In this document: one piece after another, positions 53,235 through 63,497 of the stretch | How the letters are laid out: each line of letters opens with the position of its first letter | Numbering within the stretch: position 1 is the first letter of the stretch | Origin: CAWIJJ01 sp963836405 | GTDB lineage: Bacteria; Acidobacteriota; Terriglobia; Bryobacterales; Bryobacteraceae | Direction: 5' to 3' | Assembly: GCA_963836405.1 (NCBI GenBank) | Contig: CAWIJL010000011.1 | Span: forward strand, 150,787 to 214,786 | DNA length: 64,000 nt | Notes under the pieces: generated by a model | What the model saw: only the letters and a program-made list of their open reading frames with translations | Databases searched by the model: none | Told to the model about the DNA's origin: nothing | Program-made: the position numbers and the translations under genes

Positions 53235-54119
53235 ATGGTTGGCAACGATCTCAGCATTCTTTCCACGCTTCTCGCCGTGGCGGAGGAAAAGAGCTTCACG
53301 CGGGCTGCAAAGCGGCTCGGTGTTTCGCCTTCGGCCGTTAGCCACGCGCTGCGTGGTCTCGAGGAGCGACTCGGTGTACGCCTGCTCGCTCGGACTACAC
53401 GGAGCGTGGCTCCGACCGAGGCGGGAGAGCAACTGCTTGCGCGGCTCCGCCCTGCTCTCGCCGAGGTTCGGGACGCGCTGGGCGAGATTTCCGGTCTCCG
53501 TGACACGCCAGCGGGGCGCATACATTTACTGATGCCGCGCTTTGCGGTGGAGTCCGTCCTCGCTCCTAAGCTCGCGAGATTCGCCCGAGAATACCCCGAC
53601 GTTGTCCTGGATGTGACGACCGACGACAGCCGCATAGACATAGTGGCAGGCGGCTTTGATGCAGGCATTCACCTCGGAGAATACATTGCAAAAGACATGA
53701 TCGCCGTACGGGTATCCGCCGATCACCAGCCGGTGATAATCGGCTCGCCCATGTACTTCGAATCACACCCGCGGCCGAGGTCCCCGCATGACCTTCTCAA
53801 GCATCACTGCATCAACTTCAAGCACGGCTCTGCCGGTGTGTACCGCTGGGAGTTTGAGAAGGGAAAGAAGTCGCTTTCGGTGGCCGTAAATGGGCCGCTC
53901 ATCGTCGATGATGTCGTTCTGGTGCTTCGTGCCGCACTCGACGGCGTCGGTTTGGCGTTCCTGGCCGAGCATCAGGTTGAGTCGCATCTCAAGAACGGCT
54001 CGCTGGTACGCGTCTTGGAGACTTGGTGCCAGCCGTATCCTGGCTTCTTCCTCTACTATCCAAGCCGTCGGCAGCAGCCGCCCGCGCTCGCGGCGCTAGT
54101 CAGTGTCCTCAGGATCTAG
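53235..54119 (+). CDS. LysR-family transcriptional regulator
   Basis: A 294-residue LTTR. N-terminal winged HTH (LLAVAEEKSFTRAAKRLGVS-PSAVSHALRGLEERLGVRLL) and a substrate-binding domain (GRIHLLMPRFAVESVLAPKL, DIVAGGFDAGIHLGE, ALDGVGLAFLAEHQVE). It is divergent from the cupin-ADH-cyclophilin-CMD-SDR cluster across a 262-bp gap, the standard LysR arrangement, so it most likely controls that cluster and itself from this gap. No unambiguous T-N11-A operator could be assigned. ATG at 53235. Confidence 0.92.
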   Translation: MVGNDLSILSTLLAVAEEKSFTRAAKRLGVSPSAVSHALRGLEERLGVRLLARTTRSVAPTEAGEQLLARLRPALAEVRDALGEISGLRDTPAGRIHLLMPRFAVESVLAPKLARFAREYPDVVLDVTTDDSRIDIVAGGFDAGIHLGEYIAKDMIAVRVSADHQPVIIGSPMYFESHPRPRSPHDLLKHHCINFKHGSAGVYRWEFEKGKKSLSVAVNGPLIVDDVVLVLRAALDGVGLAFLAEHQVESHLKNGSLVRVLETWCQPYPGFFLYYPSRRQQPPALAALVSVLRI

Positions 54120-54464
54120 GCCGATCACTGTCGTCCCCCTACAATGACGCCGCTGGCGCGGGAAGGAGGGCGGGTGCGTGTTTCACAAGTATTGACTGGC
54201 CTTCGGAACTGATCCGCGCCGGGCAGTCGGGCCAGAGTGCGCGAATCATATTAAGCCACTGTTCTACAGTCGCCCGGAATCGGCGTGGTCGCGAGTAGTC
54301 TGTCGTGCCAATCTGATTCGCGAGTCCGAAATCGCCGAGCAGCGGCACCGACTCCAGGCCTTGCCTCGAGCGAGTTGTCTCAGTTTGCGCTGTGCCTCCC
54401 GGGAGAAAGCGGGCCTCTCGACACCACGCCATGTTATCACTGTTGAGCTTAGATTTCTGGTTCG

Positions 54465-54762
54465 TCAGAAGAATTCGTGGGTCGATTCGGGCTCGGGCAA
54501 CTTGCCAAGTGAGTGATAGAGCGCAAGTTCGAGGCAGCGCAAGTTGCGGAAACCGTACGATTTTCTCATCGTGACTTTGGCTTTGTTGGTCAGACCCTCG
54601 ACGACGCCGCTGGAAAGCAGCTTCTGAGCGCGGAAATAGTTGAGGATCTCGTAGTGGCGGTCGCCGAAACAGCCGGCGAGGTGCGGTCTCTCGGCGTAAT
54701 TCCGAATCGCTTGGAGTCGATTCGGAAGCTGGTTCACAAACTCGGACCAGTGCACGATTTGC
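54465..54762 (-). pseudogene. ISL3-family transposase remnant, C-terminal part
   Basis: It encodes FVNQLPNRLQAIRNYAERPH, YFRAQKLLSSGVVEGLTNKAKVTMR (catalytic Glu region) and KSYGFRNLRCLELALYHSLGKLPEPESTHEFF, the typical ISL3 C-terminus. The rest is missing; the IS110 fragment abuts on the opposite strand near 54763. Confidence 0.82.
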
Positions 54763-55735
54763 GAGCCCGCTACGAGGCCGGTCCAACCGGCTACGTGCTG
54801 TATTGGCAGCTCACGCAAATGGGAGTGGAATGTACGGTGATCGCGCCCAGCCTAGTGCCGACGAAGGCAAGCGATCGGGTCAAAACTGACCGGCGGGATG
54901 CCGAGAAGCTGGCGCGATGCCACCGGGCTGGCGAGTTGACCGCTGTTTGGGTGCCCGACGCTGCACATGAGGCACTGCGGGATCTGGTGCGGGCGCGCGA
55001 AGCGTCCAAGAAAGATCAATTGAGGGCGCGCCATCGGCTTGGAAAATTCCTGTTGCGACACGGCCAGCAGCGGCCGGAGGGAGTCAAAGTCTGGACCAAG
55101 AAGCATCGAGAGTGGATCAAGAGCCACGTGCGGTTCGAGCAACCGGCGCTGGAAGCTACGCTGGCCGACTACCTGGAGGAAGTGGACCACGTTCGGAGCC
55201 GAATCACACAACTGGAGACGGCGATAGACGAAGCGATTCAGCAAGCGTCCCAGCGATCAGGGCGGTGGTCGAAGCGTTGCAGGCACTGCGCGGCGTCGCC
55301 CAAACGGTGGCGGTCAGCATCGTTGCCGAAGTGGGATCGTTATCGCGTTTCCCGAGTCCGCGGGCACTGATGGGGTACGGCGGGCTGGTGCCGAGCGAGC
55401 ATTCCAGCGGCAATCGCGTGCAGCGTGGCGGGATCACCAAAACGGGCAACGGACACCTGAGACGGGTAATCGGTGAAGCGGCCTGGGCGTATCAACATCG
55501 CCCCAATGTGACCGGGTTTCTGGCGCAGAGGCAAAAGCGGCTGGCAATCGGCGAGGAGAGTAAGAAGATCGCCTGGAAGGCGCAACAGCGGCTGCACAAA
55601 CGGTATAAAGCGCTATCCACACGTGGCAAAAACAAGAATCAGATCATCACTGCGGTGGGGCGGGAACTGCTGGGTTTCATCTGGGCCATCGGGGTGTCAG
55701 TCGAAAAGCAACATCAGGTCACTGCGGCGGCATAA
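54763..55735 (+). pseudogene. IS110-family transposase, N-truncated and frameshifted
   Basis: It starts inside the DEDD domain (RYEAGPTGYVLYWQLTQMGV, DRVKTDRRDAEKLARCHRAG) and continues through the linker. One frame change occurs near 55250; the second part has the C-terminal domain with ALMGYGGLVPSEHSSGNRVQRGGITKTGNGHLRR carrying the conserved Ser. The first ~60 residues with the first Asp are missing. Confidence 0.88.
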
Positions 55736-56348
55736 CCGAGACTCGAATGTCTAAATGGACAGCAGCGCCGATGGCAGTGCAGGGGCCACGAAAAGGAGAA
55801 TCCTCCTACGATTCTATGCGGTACGGTTTCCGAACCCAACCCGCGCGTTTAGTGCGAGGCAGCTCCCGACGGATCATGACCATGCGGTTCCGACCCGCGA
55901 ATATCAGAGTGATCAATCGTCGCGTATGCTCCTGGACTGTCATCGGCCCTGCTGTTCAAAACCGGGGGGCCGGCAAATTTGAGCGGCGGGAAAGGATATC
56001 ACCTCGGCTGCATCGGCCAAAATCAAGCTGAGGGCCAAGGGGAAGGAAACCTACGGTTGCTTTCCCCTTTGGAATCCCCATTCTTCCTCAACGCGGCTCG
56101 GAGCTCACCAGCGGGAACACTCGACGGTCCGCGCAAAAACAAACGCCGGCGTTCCTCCCGTCAGTCCGAACGCCGGCCGAAACGAAACACCGTCAAATCC
56201 GGGGGGCTTGACAGGGTCGCTCCATATCAGAATCGTGATCAGTTCCATGGCACGGAAGCGGGCGGCGGCGAATTTCTACCTTAAACCGCTCCAGCCCCGT
56301 GAACCACGCGGAAACAAACCAATGCCGAGAGGCGTATGATCGGAAATA
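55736..56348. other. Region without recognisable gene
   Basis: About 610 bp between the IS110 remnant and the broken hydrolase. Short open frames exist but none shows family features or a good start. Nothing further was recognised. Confidence 0.5.
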
Positions 56349-57356
56349 ATGGGACGCTGCCTCTCCGTGATTTTGCTTTTCGGCGTGTCCGCGATTGCAC
56401 AAATCCCGAGCACCCCGCCACCATTTCCCGCCCCTGGCCACCTCGTCGATGTCGGCGGATGGAAGCTGCACCTTTACTGAAGCGGTGAGACGCGTCCAGC
56501 GCAGCCAACAGTCATCTTGGAATCCGGCGTCGGCGACTTCTCGGTGGAATGGGGTCTGGTTCAGCCCAAGGTGGCCGCGTTCGCTCGCGTCTGCTCCTAC
56601 GACCGGGCGGGCGACGGATGGAGTGAACTCGGTCCGCATCCGCGTACCTTCCACCAAATCGCCTATGAGCTCCACACTCTGCTCGCCAACGCTGGCGTCA
56701 AGCCACCCTTCGTTCTGGTAGGCCACTCGTACGGCGGATTGTTGGTGCGGCAATACCAGGCGATGTATCCCTCGGAAGTAGCGGGGTTGGTCCTGGTCGA
56801 CGCGGGCCAGGATAATCCATTGCGCACCACTCCCGGTGGCAAGCTCGTTCGCGCCACTGAACTGGCGACCGGCCGGGCTGTTCCCGACGTAAAGACGTCA
56901 GGGCCTTTGCGAGTGAGTGATTTAGGATCGGACCTGCTGAAGCGGATGATGGCAGGAACCGACGAGCTTTCGAAGCACGCCAATGATCCGCCCCGCGATC
57001 TCCTGCCGCCGGATGCCCAGAGGATGCGGACCTGGACTCTAGCCCAGTTAGGACATGTGGCGGCAGGTGTCAACCCATTCGAGATTGAGGAGTTGGTACT
57101 GCTTCACCGAGACCGGCTGAAGAGCGATCACGTACTCGGGGACCTACCTCTCATTGTCTTGACCCGCGGAATACCCGACGGGACGGGGCCCAACACTAAA
57201 TCGCTTGAAGAGGATCACCGGAAGGATCATGAAATTCTGGCGTCCATATCGCGTAAAGGCAAGTTGATCGTGGCCGAGCGCAGCGGTCACCACATTCAAC
57301 TCCAGGAGCCAGAAGTGGTGGCGGCCTCCATACGTCAGTTGCTCGCGCCGAAGTAG
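56349..57356 (+). pseudogene. Secreted alpha/beta hydrolase with in-frame TGA
   Basis: From the ATG at 56349 the frame gives a signal peptide (MGRCLSVILLFGVSAIAQIP), GHLVDVGGWKLHLY, then TGA (56478-56480), then SGETRPAQPTVILESGVGDFSVEW in the same frame. Related hydrolases have Cys at that spot (LHLYC.G), so TGY to TGA is a one-base nonsense change. The rest is normal: YDRAGDGWS, nucleophile GHSYGG, LVDAGQD and a late His in RSGHHIQ. A restart near 56517 would lack the signal peptide. Selenocysteine is conceivable but no SECIS hairpin was recognised. Confidence 0.8.
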
Positions 57357-57429
57357 CCGAGGCGATTTACTCATCGCCGCGGCCGCGAGAGCTTCCGGCG
57401 CCCATTGGAGAGTCGGTGACCCACAGATT

Positions 57430-57600
57430 TCTCTGCGGTGGGGCGGATGGTGCCCAGCGCTGCATGGAATGGCTGATTGCAGAAGGAGAGACGCCCAGCC
57501 GCTTTGCGCCTTTGGTGAAGCTTCTCTGTTCCGCAACGGCGACATACGTAGCGAAGTCGGAGGGCAAGCATTTGTGAATTGTACTCACAACCTCATGCAA
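57430..57600 (-). pseudogene. LysR-family regulator remnant, N-terminal HTH only
   Basis: The frame LPSDFATYVAVAEQRSFTKGAKRLGVSPSAISHSMQ is the start of a LysR helix-turn-helix, similar to the regulator at 53235. After about residue 48 it becomes unrelated and ends. It is divergent from the esterase gene at 57647, the original place of a regulator. Confidence 0.75.
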
Positions 57601-57646
57601 GATTCGTGCGTTGAGTGCACCAGCATACCGCTGCTAGACTACGGCT

Positions 57647-58522
57647 ATGACAGCGTTCGCCCTTCGAGTTGTCGCATTCGTCGCCTTTATTGCGCCGTCG
57701 GCCTTTGCTCAGACCCTCGTTCCGCTTTACCCCGGAGATGCGCCCGGCACTCCCCATCAGGCCGATCAGGAGAAGCAGTATTTTTCGAAGGCCTGGAACA
57801 CCGAAGTTGTAACCAACGTGAGCCGGCCCACGCTAGCGGTGTACAAGCCCACCGGCGGAGTAAGTAGCGGCAGCGCTGTAATCATTTGTCCCGGCGGCGG
57901 CTTCATGGCACTCTCCATCGAGAGTGAAGGGAACCAGGTCGCCAAAAACCTCGCCGCGCGCGGTCTGACGGCCTTCGTCCTGAGGTACCGGCTGATGCCC
58001 ACCGGGGACGACGCCACTGAGGAGTTTGGCCGGCTGTTGCAAAACGACCGCGCCAAGTTCGAGCAGATGGTGGCGAAGACTGTGCCGACCGCGATCGCAG
58101 ATGGAATGGCTGCTGTGGCGTATGTGCGCCAGCACGCAGCAGAGTACGGTGTTTCTCCTGACCGAGTTGGAATCATGGGCTTCTCGGCGGGCGGCGGTGT
58201 GACAACAGGCGTCGCCTTCCACTACAAGCCAGAGAGCCGGCCCTCCTTTGTGGCGTTCATCTATCCCGGGGGAGAAGGATTTGGCGATGCGAAAGTTCCG
58301 GCCGATGCTCCGCCTATGTTTATCGCGGCAGCTACAGACGACGTCCTCAGCCTCCCTACGGTCAGCATGGCCCTCTACCAGAAATGGATCACCGCCAGGG
58401 CTTCCGCCGAGATCCACATGTACGCGAGGGGCGGTCACGGTTTCGGCATGCGCCCCCGGAATATTCCTACCGACCACTGGATTGACCGGTTCGCGGACTG
58501 GCTTGAATGCAGCGCTTTCTGA
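57647..58522 (+). CDS. Secreted BD-FAE/acetylxylan-esterase-like hydrolase
   Basis: A 291-residue protein with a signal peptide (RVVAFVAFIAPSAFAQ, cleavage near 22), an oxyanion region HGGG-like CPGGGFMALS (about 82-91), nucleophile Ser in MGFSAGGGV (about 183), Asp in AATDDVLS and His in GGHGFGMR. This is the layout of the alpha/beta hydrolases removing acetyl or feruloyl groups from plant polysaccharides. ATG at 57647. Its neighbours encode a GH106-like glycosidase and further esterases. Confidence 0.88.
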   Translation: MTAFALRVVAFVAFIAPSAFAQTLVPLYPGDAPGTPHQADQEKQYFSKAWNTEVVTNVSRPTLAVYKPTGGVSSGSAVIICPGGGFMALSIESEGNQVAKNLAARGLTAFVLRYRLMPTGDDATEEFGRLLQNDRAKFEQMVAKTVPTAIADGMAAVAYVRQHAAEYGVSPDRVGIMGFSAGGGVTTGVAFHYKPESRPSFVAFIYPGGEGFGDAKVPADAPPMFIAAATDDVLSLPTVSMALYQKWITARASAEIHMYARGGHGFGMRPRNIPTDHWIDRFADWLECSAF

Positions 58523-58973
58523 AGAAATAGCGGCTCCGGTCTCCTCGTTCGGTGAGCGGAGATCGTTGTACCGGCGATTGGAGCGTAAGCATCAGCCCGC
58601 GCGCACCCTCTCGCGAATCTTCCAGAGCAGCGTCGCATCAGTCAATGATCTCCTACCACCTGCCCACGTTCTTGGAGGACTCAATGATATCTTCCTCCGG
58701 ATGCAGCTGTGGGTACTCGTCGACCGCGGCTTGTTGTTCAAGGTTCCTACATTAGGCGGAATTGACTCAAGAATCTCATGAACCTTTATGAGGGCTGGGC
58801 GGAAGACTTCCAGGGCCTGTTCCGGCATGCGCCTCGCCGCCGCACAGGCATTCGCCTGAAACACGGGTATCCGTCGCGATGGTCTGGATCGCGTAAATTG
58901 TGCGCACTCGCCGCCGTCGGCTGGCGGTACGACAGCGAAGGCAAGGCTGCGCGCTTCGAGTGAACTCGGGCGC
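58523..58973. other. Region without recognisable gene
   Basis: About 450 bp between convergent genes. Open frames of 60-90 codons exist on both strands, but none has a convincing family signature. Possibly debris of a former gene. No clear terminator hairpin was identified. Confidence 0.5.
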
Positions 58974-61900
58974 CTACTTACTAACGCTCACCAGTTTCAC
59001 CGGACCCAGAAGCCCGGAAGGCAGCAGGGGCGAATCGGCGCGATACGATTGAACAGTCGTAATCTTCTGCGCTCCGGGTTGCTGGTCGCCGATGATCCGG
59101 TTCACCCAGACGTTGGCCACCTTGACTTCGATGGTGTTCGCCCCGGCCTTTAATGCGCCGGTCAGGTTTACGCGGAAGGGCGTGCGCCAGGCTGCCGCCA
59201 CTGGCTTGCCATTGACGGCCACCTCGGCGATGTCCTTCACGTCGCCCAGATCGAGCCAGATTTCCGCTCCGGGTTTCAACCAGGCGGCGGACGCCTGCAC
59301 GCTCTTGGTGTAAGTCGCCATGCCGGAAAAGTACTTCACACCGGGGTCGGCGCTTTCCGTCCAGGATGCGAGCTTCTCGAAGGTAGCCTGGGCCGGAGCG
59401 CCGCGATTGGGTTGGAACGCCACTGTCCAGGAACCTTCCACCGGAGCCAATTCAGTCTCCTTCTTTTCGGGAACGGTGAGCGACGGCGCCGTGGCCCGCT
59501 TGCGGAAGACCACGAATACCGCGTCGTCTCCGATCAGGTGCAGCGGCACGACAGTGCGGCCGTTGACGACCTTGTAAGACGCCGGTTCGATCACGCCCGT
59601 GTCGGCGTGCCAGAGCTCCGGCGCTTTGCCGGTGACGCGGAAAGTGACCTCTGTGTTCTCCGCCCGGTTATGGCGATTGTCCACCCAGTAAATCTCGCCG
59701 TCGGAGACCTTCCGATGCACGAACATGAGCAGCGTGTCGGGCTGCGGTTTAACGTATTCGAAATCGGGATCCATCTTGAGCGCCTTCACGGCGTCAGCGG
59801 CGGTCATTCCGGCGAAGACCTTGCCCTTGCCGACGGTGCGTTCGCCCGTACCCGATCCCCATAGCTCGTCGGCGATCCGCCTGACCTCCGCCTGATCATC
59901 CGAGTTGGTGGGACTTTCGATGGGCTTCACGCCCACTACCGCTGCGCCCGCGTTCACGTAGTCTCGGATCTTGCGCAACACGGCCAACTGCATGCGCTGC
60001 GCGTTCTTGTCCAGCACGAGCAGGCGATAACTCATACCGGTAGCGGTGGTCAGCCGGCCGCCGGTCGAGGTGAGCCGGTTGGCCACCACGTCGGAACTGG
60101 CGTAGTCAAAGGGATAGCCTTCGGGCAGCGCGGGATGCGCCTGGTTGAAGAGGCCCGTGATGTTGGCGTCATCGCCGTAGTAGTACAGAATGTCGGCCCC
60201 GTACACGCCCTGCTGCAGCATAAAGCAGCTTCGGGAGAGATACGTAGTCCACGGCTTCGCGAGTTCGGCCCATGTTTCATGGCGCGTGAACCACTGGCCC
60301 ACGCCGAGAGTGATCCCGGGCAGATGCTCGGTGGCCTGGTGCGCCGACGTATGGATGACGAAGCGGTTGATCCCGAACGCCATCTCGGCATCGGCGGTGG
60401 CCTTCAGCAATTCCGGATACCAACTGTACGCGGCGCCGCCGGTAAGCGATTCGGCGGCCGCGATATTCTGCCCGTAAATGTGAGCCACGGAGGCCGACTC
60501 CTGATCGTCGGCGGCGTAGGCCAGTTGGAAGCGGCCGTTCTGGTTCGTGGCGCCGCCCCACGGAGATCCGACACCCTGCGCGTTGACCGCCCACATAGCG
60601 CTCATCGGGATGGCGGAGTTGCGCTTGACGTCCATTCCGTCGGCGATGTAGACGCGTCCGGTCTCGTGGCTTTCCGAGTAGCGGCCCTTCATGCCGCGCG
60701 CCTTCACCATGTCGCCGAGCAGGTCGTAGTTGTTCTCGGCCGTAAGCTCGGCGATGGTCTTTCGAAAGTCCCACAGGAAGCGGTCGCTCGCCTCGGCGCT
60801 TTCCACCATGTGGCCGGTGAGCGCGGGTAGCCACGGCTTCATGTCGTAGCCGCGCCGCTTCGTAAACTCCGCGATCATTTCGTCGGTCCAGTTCGCCTGG
60901 CCTGCTTCCCAGCTGTCGTTGAGGATGTACTGCAAGCCTCGCTGGCCCATTTTCTCGCCGGCGGCGCCTTTGAGTTGGTCCAGGTAATAGGTGTAGTACG
61001 CCGTCATGTGTTTCCTGCTGAGCTTGTCGGCTTCGAGCCCGGTGGCGTCGGGAGGCGCCGGGCGGTTGAAGGCTCCGAGCAGCGAATAGCCGAGACGCAG
61101 CACGCGCCAATTGCCGGCGGGGGGCGTCCAGTTCAGGGCTCCGTCGGGCTGCATGCGGACGGTGAGGTCGATGATGTCGGCCTTGGAAATGGCGCTGCCG
61201 GGCGGTACGGCCGGAGTCGGCGAATTGGATACGCCATTGGCGGAACTGAAGGCTGCCTTGTCTTCCGCGCGGTGGATGCGCGGGGCGGTATAGAGGGCGA
61301 ACTCGGCGATCTGGGTCCCTGCCGGGGCCGAAGGCCCGCCGCCGCGTCCCCCTTCGCCGCCGCGTCCGCCTCTGCCTCCCGCTCCCATGCCGCGTGCGCC
61401 GCCGGGATTGGCCTGAGGGGGCTGGCTCAGCACCGTGAAACGGAAATACTTCGCCGTGACCGGAGCGAAAGAGATGGTGCGTGCGCCGCCGGGGAGCGGG
61501 GCCGCCATCCGGAAATCCCGGCCGTTGTCACTGACTTCCAGGTTCTGATTGCTGGGACCGCCGCCGAAACCGCCGCGGCCGGCCGCGCCCGTATTGAGTG
61601 ACATGCCGTAAACGGTTTGCGGCGCTGCGAATTCGAATTGCAGCCAAGCCTTCTCTCCGACGGGCGCCGCCGGCAGCAGCGTGGGTTTGGCATAGTCGCC
61701 GTCAGTGAGCGCGGCCAAAGTGAACGCGCCACCGCTGGAACTGATCTTAGGCTGCAATTCGCCCATCGGCCTGTCGGTGTCCGGAACGCGGAACGCGACC
61801 ACCGCCGCGTCGGCATACCATGGGCCGTAGGGGCTGATCTGTTCGGCGCCCTGGGCATTGCCGGACCCGGGGACATTCTGGAATGCGCCCGTGACGCTGG

Positions 61901-62402
61901 ACGGCTGGGCCAGTTTGCCGGTGAACGGCTTGCCGCCTTCCACGCGAGTTTCCGTCCACACGAACTTCTTCATAGCCTGCTCCGGTTTGACCCATGGACC
62001 GCCGGTTTCGCTCCAGCCGGGCGAACTTGCCCTGGCCATTTCCAGGCCGAGTTGATCGGCGAGGGTGGCGGCGTATTTGAAGGCGTCCTTCCACTCCGGC
62101 GATAGGAACTCCACGCGCTTGGGGACCAACGCCGCCGCCGAACCCATGTTGCCGCCGTCGAAGTTCTGGAACCCGCCGATGCCGGCGCGCTTCATCCACT
62201 CCAGGTCGGCCTTGATGCCTTCCTTGCTCACATTGCCGTTCATCCAGTGCCACCACACTCGTGGCTTGGCACTGTCGGGGGGATCCTGGAAACCGCGCAG
62301 AATGGGATCGCCGGCGTTCTGAGCCAGACCCATAATGGCGCCGATGGCAATGACAGCCGGCAGCGCCAACCCAGCTCTCCAAACTCTGTTCCGAATCTTC
62401 AC
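58974..62402 (-). CDS. Secreted GH106-like glycoside hydrolase (alpha-L-rhamnosidase family)
   Basis: From the GTG at 62402 (GGAG upstream) the protein has about 1142 residues with a signal peptide (RAGLALPAVIAIGAIMGLAQ). Early motifs PRVWWHWMNGNVSKEGIKADLEWMKRAGIGGFQNFDGG and the catalytic middle (NDSWEAGQANWTDEMIAEFTKRRGYD, HETGRVYIADGMD) fit the large GH106 proteins. A discoidin-like segment with Gly/Arg-rich inserts (GGRGGRGGEGGRGGG) is near 330-360, and a C-terminal beta-sandwich (EIWLDLGDVKDIAEVAVNGK, ANTIEVKVANVWVNRIIGD) follows. Known members remove rhamnose from pectin or glycosides; the exact substrate is not predictable. Confidence 0.85.
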   Translation of the reverse strand: MKIRNRVWRAGLALPAVIAIGAIMGLAQNAGDPILRGFQDPPDSAKPRVWWHWMNGNVSKEGIKADLEWMKRAGIGGFQNFDGGNMGSAAALVPKRVEFLSPEWKDAFKYAATLADQLGLEMARASSPGWSETGGPWVKPEQAMKKFVWTETRVEGGKPFTGKLAQPSSVTGAFQNVPGSGNAQGAEQISPYGPWYADAAVVAFRVPDTDRPMGELQPKISSSGGAFTLAALTDGDYAKPTLLPAAPVGEKAWLQFEFAAPQTVYGMSLNTGAAGRGGFGGGPSNQNLEVSDNGRDFRMAAPLPGGARTISFAPVTAKYFRFTVLSQPPQANPGGARGMGAGGRGGRGGEGGRGGGPSAPAGTQIAEFALYTAPRIHRAEDKAAFSSANGVSNSPTPAVPPGSAISKADIIDLTVRMQPDGALNWTPPAGNWRVLRLGYSLLGAFNRPAPPDATGLEADKLSRKHMTAYYTYYLDQLKGAAGEKMGQRGLQYILNDSWEAGQANWTDEMIAEFTKRRGYDMKPWLPALTGHMVESAEASDRFLWDFRKTIAELTAENNYDLLGDMVKARGMKGRYSESHETGRVYIADGMDVKRNSAIPMSAMWAVNAQGVGSPWGGATNQNGRFQLAYAADDQESASVAHIYGQNIAAAESLTGGAAYSWYPELLKATADAEMAFGINRFVIHTSAHQATEHLPGITLGVGQWFTRHETWAELAKPWTTYLSRSCFMLQQGVYGADILYYYGDDANITGLFNQAHPALPEGYPFDYASSDVVANRLTSTGGRLTTATGMSYRLLVLDKNAQRMQLAVLRKIRDYVNAGAAVVGVKPIESPTNSDDQAEVRRIADELWGSGTGERTVGKGKVFAGMTAADAVKALKMDPDFEYVKPQPDTLLMFVHRKVSDGEIYWVDNRHNRAENTEVTFRVTGKAPELWHADTGVIEPASYKVVNGRTVVPLHLIGDDAVFVVFRKRATAPSLTVPEKKETELAPVEGSWTVAFQPNRGAPAQATFEKLASWTESADPGVKYFSGMATYTKSVQASAAWLKPGAEIWLDLGDVKDIAEVAVNGKPVAAAWRTPFRVNLTGALKAGANTIEVKVANVWVNRIIGDQQPGAQKITTVQSYRADSPLLPSGLLGPVKLVSVSK

Positions 62403-62436
62403 AATGTCTCCGTTTTCCTTCTGACCCACACGCAAA

Positions 62437-63444
62437 CTACTTAAAGAGGTTCTGGGCGAAATGGTAGAAATTGTTCTGCCACTCCGGAGTGTCGTGGGCG
62501 TTCCCATCGACGTTCCAGACGTGAGGCACGCCCTTTTCCTTCAAGTAGGCGTGAACACCCTGGCTGACCCGGAGCAGGCCATCCTTATTGCCGCATGCGA
62601 GCCAGATCAGTTTGAGTTTCTTGGGGACTTCGGGATCCGGCACGAGGTCGGGCGGACTCTTCGTGTCCGGAGCGGCGGAGAAGCCGCCGACATAGGCGAA
62701 CGCCTCCGGATGTACGAGTCCGATGTTCAGGGCCTCGCCGCCTCCCATGGAGAGCCCCGCGAGCGCGCGACGGTTGCGGTCGTTGTACACCGAGTAGTGG
62801 GAATCCACGAAGGGAATGATGTCCTTGAGCAGGTCGTTTTCAAACGGCGCCAGCCACGGAGTCATGTTCATACCCTGGCGTCCGCCACGCGCGGCGGCCT
62901 CCGCGCCTTCCGGGGGATGCTGGGCGTTGCCCTGGTTCATTCGCGGGCCGGGGCCGTTCGCCTCGATATCGGCCAACGTCATCGTGGAATCGCCATTCGG
63001 AAAGATCAAGACCATGGGCTGGACCTTGCCATCGGCGATCAGGTTATCCAGGACCACTTCCACATGCCGGATAGCCGTCCATTCCCGGTTGTTCCACCCC
63101 AGGCCGTGAATCAGGTAGACGGTGGGATATTTGCGGCTGCTCGAATACCCCGGCGGAAGGTAGACGCCGATCTGACGGCGGGTGCCGAGCGTCTTGGAGT
63201 CGTAAGCAACTTCCGTCAGCGTCCCGTGCGGGATCTCCTCGCGACGGACGTTGAATCCGGCGGGCGGGTCGGGATAGGCCTGTTTATCGTCCGGGCCCAA
63301 CTGTGGGGGTGGGCCGAAACTGCCCCGGCCGGCGCGCCCGGCCTGAGGCGCCGCTTCCGGGTTGGAAGCCGGGGGCGTCTGGGCCAAAGCGATCCCCGCT
63401 ACCAGGATCGAAGTAGTGACTCTGATCAACACCGTTCGTTTCAT
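62437..63444 (-). CDS. Secreted esterase D-like hydrolase
   Basis: The ATG at 63444 (CGGGAG upstream) gives 335 residues: signal peptide (KRTVLIRVTTSILVAGIALAQ), a Pro/Gly/Ala linker, and an esterase D/feruloyl-esterase-type core with VYLPPGYSSSRKYPTVYLIHG, nucleophile Ser in LAGLSMGGGEAL (about 222), Asp near CGNKDGLL and His in VDGNAHDTPEWQNNFY. Related to the esterases attached to or beside xylan and pectin enzymes. It lies 34 bp upstream of the GH106-like gene, probably in one operon. Confidence 0.88.
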   Translation of the reverse strand: MKRTVLIRVTTSILVAGIALAQTPPASNPEAAPQAGRAGRGSFGPPPQLGPDDKQAYPDPPAGFNVRREEIPHGTLTEVAYDSKTLGTRRQIGVYLPPGYSSSRKYPTVYLIHGLGWNNREWTAIRHVEVVLDNLIADGKVQPMVLIFPNGDSTMTLADIEANGPGPRMNQGNAQHPPEGAEAAARGGRQGMNMTPWLAPFENDLLKDIIPFVDSHYSVYNDRNRRALAGLSMGGGEALNIGLVHPEAFAYVGGFSAAPDTKSPPDLVPDPEVPKKLKLIWLACGNKDGLLRVSQGVHAYLKEKGVPHVWNVDGNAHDTPEWQNNFYHFAQNLFK

Positions 63445-63497
63445 GGAAGACTCCCGTTCACTCAAATTTCAATCGTGGCCTGCTTCGCCAGGGGAAC

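Noticed and set aside
62403..62507. A longer N-terminus for the GH106-like gene starting at 62507
   Set aside because: The extra 35 residues are Ser/Thr/Arg rich and precede a good GTG start with ribosome site and signal peptide at 62402.
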